Shown here: positions 8,593-18,300 of the stretch, in pieces
Numbering within the stretch: position 1 is the first letter of the stretch
Layout: each line of letters opens with the position of its first letter
Assembly: GCA_903932755.1 (NCBI GenBank)
Contig: CAIZHL010000188.1
Span: 1 to 27,481, forward strand
Origin: an uncultured beta proteobacterium
GTDB taxonomy: Bacteria > Pseudomonadota > Gammaproteobacteria > Burkholderiales > Rhodocyclaceae
Direction: 5' to 3'
DNA length: 27,481 nucleotides
Translations under genes and position numbers: made by a program
Notes under the pieces: model-generated
The model's database searches: none
What the model saw: the letters and a program-made list of their open reading frames with translations, nothing else
Told to the model about the DNA's origin: nothing

Positions 8593-9782
8593 TCTATGTG
8601 CTGTGCCAGGTCCGCCGGCAAGCCAGGCAGGGCGCGTGCCTTCTGATAGGCCTCGCGCGCCTCCACGGTTCGTCCGGCGCTGTCGAGCGCGATGCCGAGA
8701 CCTGCCCACCAGCGAGCCTCGCCGGGAGCAAGGCGGACCGCCGCCTGATAGCGCTCCACCGCCTCCGCGGCGCGGCCGGCACGATTGAACAGCGCGCCGG
8801 CAAACCCCTGGTATTCGGCGCTGCTCTCGCCGGTGGCGGCATTTTTCTGGAGAAGTTCGAGCGCCGCCGGCGCCTGGTTGCGCTCGACTTTCAGCCGCGC
8901 CAGGGCAAGGATCGAGGCGAGGCGCACCGGCGCAAGTTCCGTTCCCTTGCGCAGTACTTCTTCCGCCTCGTCGAATCGCCTGGCTTCAATCAGCAGTCCC
9001 GCCAGCGCCTGGCGCGCCGCAGGATGTTCGGGATGATCCTCCAGTGCCGCCCGGTATCCGGCGGCGGCCTGGTCCAGGTTGCCCTGGCGCTGCGCCTGGA
9101 CCGCGCGGCGATACTCGGTTTCGGCACGTTCGGCCGGTGACGGCAAGCGCTCCTGTTTGTCGATGCGTCCTTCGGCGCCGACCGGAGGCACTTTGGGCAC
9201 AACCGCGGTCACGGATTGCCGGGGCGGTATGACGGGCGCGGGCTGTCGCTCGGAAGCCTTCGGCGCAACAGTCGCCTTGCGTGTCGTTTCGACCGCCGGG
9301 GGGGGCATCACGGACAATGCATCGGCCATGCGCAAGGACTGCGGTGCGCTCACCGGTTCGATCGCTGCGGGTGCCGCAACCGGGACCGGAGGGGAGGCTG
9401 CAGCGGATGCCGGAGCGGGTGCCGCAACTGGCGCCGGAGCGGCTGCCTGAACTGTTGCCGGAGCCAATGCCGGATCTGTTGCCTGGGCGGGCGCCGGCAC
9501 TACGACTGCCGCCGCGACCGCAGGCGCCGCAGGCACTGCGGCGGGCGCGACAGGTACGGCATGCACGGCATGCGGCAACGGCAGCCCGCCTTGTACTTTG
9601 TACAACGCCACCGCACCCAGAATCGTGACGAAAGCCAACCCGCCGAACAACACGGGCGGCGACAGGCGGTTGGGCTCCTGGCGCGCAGCCAGCGGTGTCA
9701 CGGCTGCAGGCAAGGCCGCCCGCTCTCCCGCGTCGACGCGGCGTGCATCCAGGTCGCGCAACATCTTGTTGACCAGGCTCAT
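8577..9782 (-). CDS. mshN: MshN-like TPR protein of MSHA pilus biogenesis
   Basis: 401 residues from ATG at 9782, which has AAGGGA eight bases upstream. The N-terminus MSLVNKMLRDLDARR is typical of MshN. A membrane segment lies at about 43-61, followed by a long Pro/Ala-rich linker (about 70-150). Tetratricopeptide repeats fill the C-terminal 170 residues (for example AEYRRAVQAQRQGNLDQAAA-like and GYRAALEDHPEHPAARQALA). The topology suggests an inner-membrane anchor with TPRs in the periplasm, where they may help secretin assembly. It is the last gene of the I-to-N block, 43 bases after mshM. Longer upstream extension of the frame is not supported. Confidence 0.88.
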   Translation of the reverse strand: MSLVNKMLRDLDARRVDAGERAALPAAVTPLAARQEPNRLSPPVLFGGLAFVTILGAVALYKVQGGLPLPHAVHAVPVAPAAVPAAPAVAAAVVVPAPAQATDPALAPATVQAAAPAPVAAPAPASAAASPPVPVAAPAAIEPVSAPQSLRMADALSVMPPPAVETTRKATVAPKASERQPAPVIPPRQSVTAVVPKVPPVGAEGRIDKQERLPSPAERAETEYRRAVQAQRQGNLDQAAAGYRAALEDHPEHPAARQALAGLLIEARRFDEAEEVLRKGTELAPVRLASILALARLKVERNQAPAALELLQKNAATGESSAEYQGFAGALFNRAGRAAEAVERYQAAVRLAPGEARWWAGLGIALDSAGRTVEAREAYQKARALPGLPADLAQHIDQRLR

Positions 9783-9825
9783 CGGACTGTTCCCTTCATT
9801 TGAGACGGTCCGGCCAGGGCGCGGC

Positions 9826-10662
9826 TCACCACCGTCGCCACCAACCCGGTGCGGCAAGGCCCTCGGTATCACCGGCGGCCAGAGCGACATGGGCGCGGGT
9901 AACCCTGGGCTTGCCTTCGCCGTAGGCCAGCAGCATGGCCTTGTGCGCCAGGATATTGACGAGGCGCGGCGTGCCGCTCGACCAGCGGAACAACAGGCGC
10001 GCGCTGGGGGTAGGGAAGACGTCCCCATCGCGGTGGCCCGCAACCCGCAGCCGGTGGGCCAGGTAATGCGCGGCCTCCTGCTGCTTCAGGCCCGGCATCC
10101 GGTAATGGAAAACGATGCGCTGGCGCAACTGGCGCACCGCGGGATCGGCGAGCTTCTGGTCGAGCTCGGGTTGGCCGAACATCACGACCTGCAACAGTTT
10201 GCGTTTTTCGGTTTCGAGGTTGGACAACAACCGCAGGGCCTCCAGGCTTTCCAGGGGCATCGATTGCGCTTCGTCGATGCAGATGATCACCTTCTTTCCC
10301 TGCGCCGCCATTTCCAGCAGATGCTCGTTGAATTGCTTCAGCAGGTGAAAATGATAATCCATGCCCTGCAGCTTGAGCCCCAGTTCCTCTGCAATCGCGA
10401 TGAGCAGCATGCGTGGCTCCAGCATCGGATTGGGCAGGTAGGCGACCACCTGGTTCTCGTTCAGCGTTGCCAGAAAACGGCGGCACAGCAGGGTCTTGCC
10501 GGTACCGACTTCGCCGGTGATCTTGATGAAGCCTTCGCCCGTGTTGAGGCCGATCAACAGCGTGTTGAGCGCTTCCTGGTGGGCGTCGGCGGAATAGATG
10601 AAACTGGTATCCGGCGTGATGCCGAACGGAAATTCGCGCAGGCCAAAGTGGTTGAGGTACAT
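9826..10662 (-). CDS. mshM: MshM, ExeA-like AAA ATPase
   Basis: 278 residues. MshM belongs to the ExeA/GspA-type AAA ATPases that help place or assemble secretins through the cell wall. The N-terminus MYLNHFGLREFPFGITPDT is the family signature. Walker A is GEVGTGKT (50-57) and Walker B VIICIDEA (125-132), followed by sensor-type residues VVMFGQPEL. It is shorter than ExeA and lacks the membrane segment and peptidoglycan-binding domain, as MshM proteins do. It sits 17 bases after mshL and before mshN. Confidence 0.92.
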   Translation of the reverse strand: MYLNHFGLREFPFGITPDTSFIYSADAHQEALNTLLIGLNTGEGFIKITGEVGTGKTLLCRRFLATLNENQVVAYLPNPMLEPRMLLIAIAEELGLKLQGMDYHFHLLKQFNEHLLEMAAQGKKVIICIDEAQSMPLESLEALRLLSNLETEKRKLLQVVMFGQPELDQKLADPAVRQLRQRIVFHYRMPGLKQQEAAHYLAHRLRVAGHRDGDVFPTPSARLLFRWSSGTPRLVNILAHKAMLLAYGEGKPRVTRAHVALAAGDTEGLAAPGWWRRW

Positions 10663-10679
10663 CGCGCCGATCCGCGGAA

Positions 10680-12437
10680 CTACTGCGGACGCCGGCCGGA
10701 CGGGTAAGCCTGCATGCGCTCCTGGACATCCTTGATGTCCTGCAGCCAGGCCTGGTCGTTGTCGATGATGGTGGGCTTGATCAGTATCACCAGCTCGCGC
10801 TTGCTCAATCCGGCGGAACGGCTGCCCAGTACGTTGGCGAGGAAACCCGTGGTGCCGGGCAACGCCGCGCGGCCGGTAGACTGCTCCTGGCGCATCAGGC
10901 CGCCGATGGCGACAATGCTGCCGTCCTGGACGCGGACGATGCTGTCGGTTTCGTTGATGTTGCTGGACGCCAGCGGCAGGATGTAGGTGCCCAGGTCGCC
11001 GAGGTTGATGACCTTTTCCTTTTCCGTGACCGTACTGATCGCGGGGTGTACATGCAGGATGATGTTGCCGTCCTCGTCGATCTGCGGCGTGACGTCCAGC
11101 GAAATGCCGGAAAAATACGGTTGCAGGGTCAGGTTCGGCGATGAAACCGAACCGGTCGTGGTGGTCGTCGTCGACGATGAGACATTGGTCACGAACAACT
11201 CGTCGGTGCCGACCTTGAGCACCGCCTTCTGATTGTTGAGCGTGGCGATGCGCGGCGAGGACAGCACCGACACGCTACCCTGGGTTTCGAGGAAATTCAG
11301 CAGCGCGGCAAAATTGGTCGACTGGAAAGCCAGGCCGAAAAATCCCCTGCCGAGCGCGGATGCGGCAATCATTCCGGCTGCGCCGGGCAGGAAGGATCCG
11401 GCGCCGGGCAGAATCGCATCGCGCTCGTTGGCGTTGGCCAGGCGGCTAGGAACACTGACGATCGATTGCCCGGGCTGGGTGCGCAGGGTCGTGCCGGGCG
11501 TCACCACGCCGATCGACGTCCTGTTGTTGCTGCCGTTGAAGGTCGACCAGTTGACGCCCGCCTGGAAGCCATCGGCGAGGGTGACATCGATGATCTTGGC
11601 CTCAAGCATGACCTGCCGTTCGGCGATCAGCTGGGTCGCCTTTAGATACTTGTCGACGTTGCGCAGTTCGTTCGGCAGGGCGCGCACCAGCAGGACTCCG
11701 GACGACGGATTGACGACGACGCTGCGCCCCTCGGCGGTGCCGACGATGGTCGTCAGGGCGCGGGTCAGATCGCCCCAGAAATCACTGTCGGTGTTCATGG
11801 TGACCCGGGTCGTATCTTCGGAGCGCCCCGCGGTCGGGGACCCGGCGCCGGCCGGCATGCCCTGGCCCGCGGTCGGCGTCGCCGCCGTGGAACCGGCCGT
11901 GGTGCTGCCGCTCAGGGAGTTGTTGGTGACCCGCAGGTCGCTGCTGCCGCGGCGCCGGCTCGACAGATAATTGATCTGGAAGACACGGGCCTTGATCGTA
12001 TTGGGTTCGATGAAAATGCGCTTGCCCTGGATGCGGTACTCGTAGCCGTAAAGCTCGCGAATGGTATCCAGCGCCTCCATCAGGGTCACGTCCTTGAGGT
12101 TGACGGTGAGGCTGCCGCCGAGGTCGGGCGGCAGCAACATGCTGTAGCGGGTGCCCGAAACCAGCGCCATGAAGACCTGCGTGGCCGGAGCGTTGACCAC
12201 CGAGAGATCGAAGCGCGGTTCGGCTGCCGGGATGTCCGGCATCGCCTGCGGCGACAGGGGCGGCATCAGGGACTTGTCGGCGACGTCTGGGGCAGGAGCC
12301 TTGCGCGCCGTCGCCGACTTCAGCAGGACATCGTTGATCTGATCCTGCACCTGGTTGCCGCCGTGTTGCGGCCCGGCACACCCGGCCAAGGCAGCTGTCA
12401 GCAGAAGTATCCAGCAGGGGTGGAGTGCTTGTCTCAT
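10680..12437 (-). CDS. mshL: MshL, outer-membrane secretin lipoprotein
   Basis: 585 residues from ATG at 12437, whose first bases overlap the mshK stop (ATGA). The signal peptide ends in the lipobox LAGC with Cys20 lipidated. A secretin N-terminal domain spans about 75-160 (FDLSVVNAPATQVFMALV onward), then a Gly/Ser/Thr-rich insert (SLSGSTTAGSTAATPTAG), then the C-terminal secretin domain with VSVLSSPRIATLNNQKAVLK, a Thr/Ser-rich loop and the end motif KRELVILIKPTII. It forms the outer-membrane pore through which the pilus passes. Translational coupling to mshK, its likely pilotin or PilP-like partner, fits the role. Confidence 0.95.
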   Translation of the reverse strand: MRQALHPCWILLLTAALAGCAGPQHGGNQVQDQINDVLLKSATARKAPAPDVADKSLMPPLSPQAMPDIPAAEPRFDLSVVNAPATQVFMALVSGTRYSMLLPPDLGGSLTVNLKDVTLMEALDTIRELYGYEYRIQGKRIFIEPNTIKARVFQINYLSSRRRGSSDLRVTNNSLSGSTTAGSTAATPTAGQGMPAGAGSPTAGRSEDTTRVTMNTDSDFWGDLTRALTTIVGTAEGRSVVVNPSSGVLLVRALPNELRNVDKYLKATQLIAERQVMLEAKIIDVTLADGFQAGVNWSTFNGSNNRTSIGVVTPGTTLRTQPGQSIVSVPSRLANANERDAILPGAGSFLPGAAGMIAASALGRGFFGLAFQSTNFAALLNFLETQGSVSVLSSPRIATLNNQKAVLKVGTDELFVTNVSSSTTTTTTGSVSSPNLTLQPYFSGISLDVTPQIDEDGNIILHVHPAISTVTEKEKVINLGDLGTYILPLASSNINETDSIVRVQDGSIVAIGGLMRQEQSTGRAALPGTTGFLANVLGSRSAGLSKRELVILIKPTIIDNDQAWLQDIKDVQERMQAYPSGRRPQ

Positions 12438-12823
12438 TGTTGCGCGGTTTCCTTTGCAGGCGGCCTTCCGGCAGCGGCCTTCCTTGCCGGAAGCTTTTCG
12501 ATGGCGGGCGTGACCTTGATGACTTCTCGCCCGCTCTCCCCCTTCAACACTATTTCGCTTTCGGTAATCTTCAGCACCCGCTTGTCGCCCAGCATGCCAC
12601 CCACTTCGACGTACTGCCCGTTGATCACGGCGGCAGACTTTCTGCCACCGTGCCGCAATATTACCGTCTGCACGCCGCTCTCGACCGGTGCCGCCGCGCC
12701 GCCTCCCGCATCCGGCGCCAACAGCGACCCGGCGGGGCGGGTCGGGTCCGGCACCTGGGCAAAGGCGGGTGCCACGCCCATGAGTCCGGCCAGCAGGAGA
12801 AAAAACGGATAGCCGGACATCAT
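12434..12823 (-). CDS. mshK: MshK, PilP-like periplasmic protein
   Basis: 129 residues from ATG at 12823, which overlaps the mshJ stop codon as ATGA; a second ATG directly follows at 12820. A cleavable signal peptide is visible (MMSGYPFFLLLAGLMGVAPAFA), followed by VPDPTRPAG, the short motif shared by MshK and GspC/PilP-like proteins. The rest is a small beta-rich domain (GQYVEVGGMLGDKRVLKI) and a charged Ala/Lys tail. It probably links the inner-membrane complex to the MshL secretin. Its stop overlaps the start of mshL. The longer frame back to 12919 has no support. Confidence 0.87.
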   Translation of the reverse strand: MMSGYPFFLLLAGLMGVAPAFAQVPDPTRPAGSLLAPDAGGGAAAPVESGVQTVILRHGGRKSAAVINGQYVEVGGMLGDKRVLKITESEIVLKGESGREVIKVTPAIEKLPARKAAAGRPPAKETAQQ

Positions 12824-13545
12824 ACAACCAACCAGTTTCTGTCGAGGCTCAAGGTGTAGACGCGCAACACCATGACATTGCGCGGATACTTCTCCACCGT
12901 GAGGCCGACACTGTTCCACATCATGCGCTGCGGCATGCGCTCCAGTTCCGACAGGTAATGCAGCAGGTCATTGTAACTGCCGGCCAGCCTGATCTCGATG
13001 CCGTGCTGATAGATACCGTCGCTCGCCTGCGCGGATCGGTCTTTGGCGGAATCCTTCGCCGCCGGCCCATTCGCGCCGCCCGCCGCCTCGGCCTTGTCGG
13101 TTGCCGTCGCGGCGCCGACCTGGGTTACCGGCAAGGTTTTCAGGCCGAGCAGTTCGATGCTGCGATTCTTCGCCAGCAGGCCTTCGAGGAAGGCCTGCAT
13201 CCGCGCCGGCGGCACCATCCCCGCCTCGAAGCTGGAGAGACGCGCGCCGACAGCGCCCAGTTCCTGCCTGACCTGTGCCAGGCGGCGCCGGCTGACGGCA
13301 TCGGGATCGGCATTCTGCGCCTTGAGCACGGCCAACCTCGCCTGCTGCTGTGCCAGTTCGCCGCGCGCCGCGGCCTCCGCCCGGCCTGCATTACGCGCCT
13401 TCTGCACGGACGGTTCGATGCCGAAGCTGAAAATCAGCAGCCCGCCGCCGAACAGGAGTGCGGCGATGACGATGATCCGTTCGCGACGGCTGAGCGCGGC
13501 GAACTTGCCGGCCCACTGCGTCCATTGCGCTGAGAGCGCGCTCAT
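12820..13545 (-). CDS. mshJ: MshJ, PilO-like inner-membrane assembly protein
   Basis: 241 residues from ATG at 13545, overlapping the stop of the upstream PilN-like gene (ATGA). The start MSALSAQWTQWAGKFAALSRRERI is followed by a membrane segment at about 23-42, a long coiled-coil rich in Ala, Arg and Gln (about 45-110), and a compact C-terminal periplasmic domain with GIEIRLAGSYNDLLHYLSEL. This is the PilO/GspM layout. It should pair with the PilN-like protein through the coiled-coil and with MshK in the periplasm. Confidence 0.88.
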   Translation of the reverse strand: MSALSAQWTQWAGKFAALSRRERIIVIAALLFGGGLLIFSFGIEPSVQKARNAGRAEAAARGELAQQQARLAVLKAQNADPDAVSRRRLAQVRQELGAVGARLSSFEAGMVPPARMQAFLEGLLAKNRSIELLGLKTLPVTQVGAATATDKAEAAGGANGPAAKDSAKDRSAQASDGIYQHGIEIRLAGSYNDLLHYLSELERMPQRMMWNSVGLTVEKYPRNVMVLRVYTLSLDRNWLVV

Positions 13546-14228
13546 GGCTTGACCTCCTTCGCCTCGACCAGCCTGGGCATCAGGACGAAGTCGACGGGAC
13601 GCGGCCCCGGCGCCGGCGAAGAAGTCGGCGCTGGCGATACGGCGGCGCCCTGCCCCGCCGGGCGAACTGCGGGCGGCGGTTCGGCGCGATTCATGGTCAG
13701 CGCGGCAAAGCTGCGGCCCTGGAAAGCCTTTTCGGCGCCGAGGCGGCGAATGTAGTCGGGCAGCGCCGCGGGATTCAGCATGCTGCCGCGTATCTCCATG
13801 TCGTTGCCGCCGGAGCCGATGGTGAAGCCCGTCAGCCACAGACCCTCCGGCGCCTGGCGGGCAAAACCGCGCAGGTAATCGGCAAAGCCACCGGTGCTGC
13901 CGACCGCCCCGCTTTCCAGCAGGCGGGCGATTTCACTGCGGCGGCGCAGCACGCTTTCGGCCTGCTCCAGCTCGGCAATCAATTGCGGGTTGGGCTTGCG
14001 CACTGCGGCCGCCTTGGTTGCGGCGTCCGCTTGCTCCTTCACCGACTTGAGCTGTGCTTCAACGGCCGTTGCCGCCTGCTTGCGTGTCGCCGCATCCTGC
14101 CAGGTCCAGCCGCCCGCCGCCGCCAGCAAGGTGTAGAGGATCACGGCCGCAAGCCCTGCGTTGCGCAGCGTGAGCAGGTCGCGCTTCATGAGGAAGCGCG
14201 GATGATAAAGATTGATCTGCGTGCTCAT
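13542..14228 (-). CDS. mshI2: PilN-like MSHA assembly protein (MshI2)
   Basis: 228 residues from ATG at 14228; the start overlaps the mshI stop (ATGA). The cytoplasmic N-terminus MSTQINLYHPRF contains the INL motif by which PilN docks onto PilM. One membrane segment follows (about 22-43), then a coiled-coil (about 45-100) and a periplasmic domain. The C-terminal region carries a Pro/Ala-rich stretch before the last residues. It is fused neither to mshI nor to mshJ. The frame extends 16 residues upstream of the chosen start, without support. The PilN call is strong. The symbol follows the two-gene mshI naming used in Shewanella. Confidence 0.82.
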   Translation of the reverse strand: MSTQINLYHPRFLMKRDLLTLRNAGLAAVILYTLLAAAGGWTWQDAATRKQAATAVEAQLKSVKEQADAATKAAAVRKPNPQLIAELEQAESVLRRRSEIARLLESGAVGSTGGFADYLRGFARQAPEGLWLTGFTIGSGGNDMEIRGSMLNPAALPDYIRRLGAEKAFQGRSFAALTMNRAEPPPAVRPAGQGAAVSPAPTSSPAPGPRPVDFVLMPRLVEAKEVKP

Positions 14229-15157
14229 GTCGCTACCGGCTCGTCGCGCAATGCCGCGCCGAGGGCGCGCAGGCACTGAAACTGCCGCAAGGGGTCGAGC
14301 AGTGCCGGCACGGCGCCGATGTCGAGCACGCTCGGCAGGTCCAGCGACACCACGGGAACGGTCAGGTTTTCACGCAGGTGCCCGACAAATCCATCGACAC
14401 CGGGGATCGGCGCCACCAGCAACTGCCGGAGGGAAATGGCGCTGTAGAGTCGGTCGAAATTGTCCAGCGAGCGCTGCACCTCGAGTGCGATGCGTTCGAA
14501 CAGCATGCCGCGCCGCTCGGCGTCGGCCGACATCAACTGGCGCGCCGTGATTTCCACGTGGCGCACGACCAGCAATTCACCGTCCGCGGTAAATGTCAGC
14601 AGGCCTTCGTCGTCGTCGAAAATCAGGGTCGCCAGGCCGCGCCTGCCCTCTTCGAAAAGGTTCGCCAGGTTCCGTTGCGAAATTTCCGGAAGATCGATTG
14701 CCACCAGCGATATTTGGGCAGCCTGAAATGCCCGTACCAGCGGGGCGACGACAACCTCGGGGGAGAACGCCGCAAATACCTGTGCCGACCGGCCGTCGGA
14801 TGGGATGGGCAGCAAATCCACGGCTGCAGCTTCGACCGGGAAATCGACCTGGTCCTTCAGCTTCCAGCGCACGATTTCACGCGCCTCGTCGATTGCGCCA
14901 TTTTCGGCATCGGTCTGGATCAGCTGATACTTGCCGTGGGTGAGCAGCGCCGTGCAGCGATAGCGGTCGAGTTGCATCGGCTTCTTCAAGGCCGCCAGCG
15001 TCGCCGCGTCACCGGCATCCCTGGCGACGGAGTCGGCCAGCAGCACGCGCGGCTTGCCGCCCGACTCGCGGCGCACGTGGGCCAAGTCAACACGGCTTTC
15101 CCTCATCACGACGGACAACCACCCCGGTTCGGTTTTTGGTTTGGAAAAGTTAAGCAC
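14225..15157 (-). CDS. mshI: MshI, PilM-like actin-fold assembly protein
   Basis: 310 residues from GTG at 15157. The opening MLNFSKPKTEPGWLSVVMRE matches MshI, which resembles the actin-like PilM that forms the cytoplasmic ring of type IV pilus machines. Partial actin-fold features are visible (LATLIFDDDEGLLTF, LEVQRSLDNFDRLYSAI, LLVAPIPGVDGF). No ATG is available in frame upstream because of a stop, so the GTG is forced. No good Shine-Dalgarno precedes it. It is the first gene of the I-to-N block and its stop overlaps the next gene. Confidence 0.88.
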   Translation of the reverse strand: MLNFSKPKTEPGWLSVVMRESRVDLAHVRRESGGKPRVLLADSVARDAGDAATLAALKKPMQLDRYRCTALLTHGKYQLIQTDAENGAIDEAREIVRWKLKDQVDFPVEAAAVDLLPIPSDGRSAQVFAAFSPEVVVAPLVRAFQAAQISLVAIDLPEISQRNLANLFEEGRRGLATLIFDDDEGLLTFTADGELLVVRHVEITARQLMSADAERRGMLFERIALEVQRSLDNFDRLYSAISLRQLLVAPIPGVDGFVGHLRENLTVPVVSLDLPSVLDIGAVPALLDPLRQFQCLRALGAALRDEPVAT

Positions 15158-15186
15158 TAGGCGTATCGGTACCCATTATTTGCTTG

Positions 15187-15214
15187 ACTATACTGACGCC
15201 GGGAGCATGGGCAA
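15187..15214 (-). promoter_or_regulatory. Candidate promoter for the mshI-to-mshN block
   Basis: On the minus strand, TTGCCC (15209-15214) and TATAGT (15187-15192) are separated by 16 bases, matching sigma-70 boxes at 3/6 and 5/6. They would give a leader of about 25 bases to the mshI GTG. This lies in the 216-base gap after mshQ, one of the few sizeable gaps inside the locus. The rest of that gap (15215-15373) shows no clear terminator. Confidence 0.4.
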
Positions 15215-15373
15215 GGGCGGATTTCAAGGGTGAAGGGGCTGCAATTGGACTGTTCCACCGCGCAGCGGCCGGGCTGGTTCCCGATCCGCATGCCGAACTG
15301 TCAATGGTGGCTCAGGGCGAAGCGGCGGTGCGATTGCCGCATCGCCAGCGCCGACCTTTTGCCGCAGCCGGGC

Positions 15374-18300
15374 TCAATAGCGTTCGCGCAGGTATATGTA
15401 GGGAGCTTTCGGCGAGCCCAGCTTGACGCGGACCGACGGCGCACGGTCAAAGTTGCTGCCGCACCATTTGCCGAGCAGATAGCCCAGGCTGGCCGCCGTA
15501 CCGCCGCCGAAGACACCGGTCGCGCAACTGTTGGGGCTGACGATGCCGGTGCCGAGATTGAGCACGACATCGAAGGCTCCGGTCGCAACTGGGCTGGGCT
15601 TGGCCAGCACGATGGTGCCGCTGCCACCGGTCAGGGTCAGGTTGCTCCCCGGGCGGTGATCGGTGGGCGCCACGCCCATGTTGGTGGCGCTGACCGCGGT
15701 GCCGGCCGGCGGCGCGAGGTAGTTGCCCAGCGCAATCGAACTGCTGGGCACCACGGTGCAGCCGTCATCCGCATTCAGCGTCCAGCTGGCGCCATTGAAA
15801 TACTCGGCACGCACCGGAATCCGGATGTCGAGCAGTTCCGAACCCAGCACATTCCTTGTCGCCAGTCGGCCAAAGCGGATCTTGCTGATGCCGACCAGAC
15901 CACGGTCGGCGGTGTCGGCCGGAACGGACGTATCGAGGTCGTACGCGCTCAACTTGACACCGTCCGCGTCGGCCGGGTCGATTCCCAGGTTGAAGGATTC
16001 AAACGGCCCTACTTGCGAGGCGCGGGTGAGCATCAAGTCGGCGGTGACGGGAACTTCGCCGCTGTCCCAGGTTCCGCTCGAACTGCCCAGGGTCAGGCTG
16101 CTTGTGAGTGCCGTGGCGGCAAGCGGCGGCGTTGCGTCTGCCAGATCGACGGCGCCGAAGCCGAAGTTGGCGATGGTCGCTGCATCGAGTGCGGCGAAGC
16201 CGGCGGTCGGATCATAGTTCTGGGTGGTGGCCGGCGTGCCCGCGCCATTTCTTGCGGTCAGGGAAAAAGTGACGCGGAATTGTTCTCCGGCATAGGTAAA
16301 GGTCGAGGCCGGCGCACAGGACGCGACCCGGCGGTTGGTCAGCGTACCGACCGTCAGCAGGAAGTCCTTGGGGTAGAAACGCCCGAAATAAGCCGTATCC
16401 GCGACGATGCCGAACTTGCAGCCGTACTTGCCGCCGGCAAGTACATTCGAAAAATCGGCGGTGCAATCGCCGGTGGCGTCAACCGACGTAAAGTCATCGT
16501 CATACACGCCGCGGGCAGTCGTCGAACCCGCCGTAGCGGCAGAGCCGAGAAACCTGAAATTGCCGACCTCGCTGTAAGTGAAGGCGCTGGTCCCGGTCGA
16601 GGTTCCGCTCGCGGTGAGCGCCGCAGGAAAAACGCCGCTTACCGTGCCGTTCTGGATTGCGCCGGCGTGCGCCTGCAGCGCGCTGTTGTCCACCTTCGGT
16701 GTCCCCGTATAACCGACGACGCCCGTCGCTGCGATCAGGGTGAAGGTGTCGGCACCGGCGATCGCGCTCGGTGCTCCGCTGGTTCCGACATTGTTCAGGT
16801 TCAGGGGCGCGCCGCCGACCACGCTGGTAAAGCTGTCCGGCCGAACCGCGAAGTTGTCGCTGGAACATCGGGTGATGGCGCTGCCGCATACGCCCGCCGC
16901 ACAGCTGAAGCGCATCCTCACGTCGCGATAGGCACTGGCCACGTTGATGCCGGCGATGCTGGCCCGGCCGGAGGCGAAGGCGGCATTGCCGAGGGCGATG
17001 GTCGCGGTCTGGCTGGTCGGACAGCCGTTGCCGTCCAGCGCCACGCCGGTATTGGTATTGGCCAGCAGATCGACCGCGACATTGCCGCTGAAGCCGGGCT
17101 CCAGCGTCCCGTCGACTTTGAGCGCGACGCCATGCAGGGTAAAGGCGGTTCCAGCGCGCTTGGTGAAAAGCGCCGCGTAGGTCAGGGGTGCCGCCACCGG
17201 TACGCAGGTCGCCGACTCGCAGCCATTGAAGGTCGACGGTGCCACCACCGCGGCGCCCGGTCGCAAGGCAAGGATGTGCGCGTTGCCGCGATCGGCGTTG
17301 AGCGTGGCGGTAGCGGTCTTGGTGCCGGTGGCGCCGGCCACCGCCTGCAGCACGTAACTGCCTTCGGTGGACTGGCCGGTGGCATTCGGCACGGCCCATG
17401 TCGCCGCGGAAACGTCGAAACCCTCTGCCATCCCGCCCGGCGGCGCCCATATCCCGGACGATGCATAGGTATGCGAGGTCACCAGCATGGTGTTGGCCAC
17501 GGTGGTGACCACGCTGGGCGTGGCATGGGTCAGGGCGCTGGCGGTCGCCACGCCGTTCTCGACGTTTATCGGCGTGATCGTATTGACGCCGGAGAAACTC
17601 TGGATGCCGCCCGAGGCAAAAATGAAATTGGTGAAATTCCAGGTATAGGAGGCCGGCTCGGCGCCGCCGTCCGTCTTGCGGTAGATGAACAGCGAGTTGC
17701 GCGTCGCCGTGTTGTTATCGATCTGACGAACAAGCGTCCAGCCGGCCGGCGGGGTCGCCACCGGCGCCAGCGCGCCCCGCCAGGAGACACCGATCGACGC
17801 GATCATGACGTCGTTGGCGACAGTGCCGGCGGGCTTGTTGATGGTCAGCATCGGGCTGGGCGAGCGCAGCGCCAGGATATGCGTGGCGCCGACGTCGGCA
17901 TTGCCGGCCGCCGTGGCGACCTTGGCCGTAGTGGCACCGGCCAGCTGCTTCACCACCCAGTTGCCTTCGATCGACTGGCCGGTGGCGCTGTTGGGGCCGC
18001 TCGGGCGATCGAAGGCTTCGTTCATGACCAGATCACCCCCGGACGCCACAGGCGGCGTCCAGGTGCGCGAAGACGCATAGGTGTGCGAGGTGACCAGCGC
18101 CGTATTGTTCACCGTGGTGTTCACGATCGGCGTGCCATGCGTTGTCGCACTGGCGGTGATCTGGCCATTCTCGACGTCGACCGGCGTTGTATTGTCGACG
18201 TTGTAAAAGGTCTGGATGCCGCCCACCACGTAAGCCGCATTGGTGACGCCGAACTCGTAAATGGTCGGCTCGCCGACGGCGGCCGTCTTGCGCAGGACTA

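Noticed and set aside
15189..15194. Plus-strand TATACT as a promoter
   Set aside because: There is no -35 box at the right distance and no plus-strand gene downstream; it overlaps the minus-strand TATAGT candidate.
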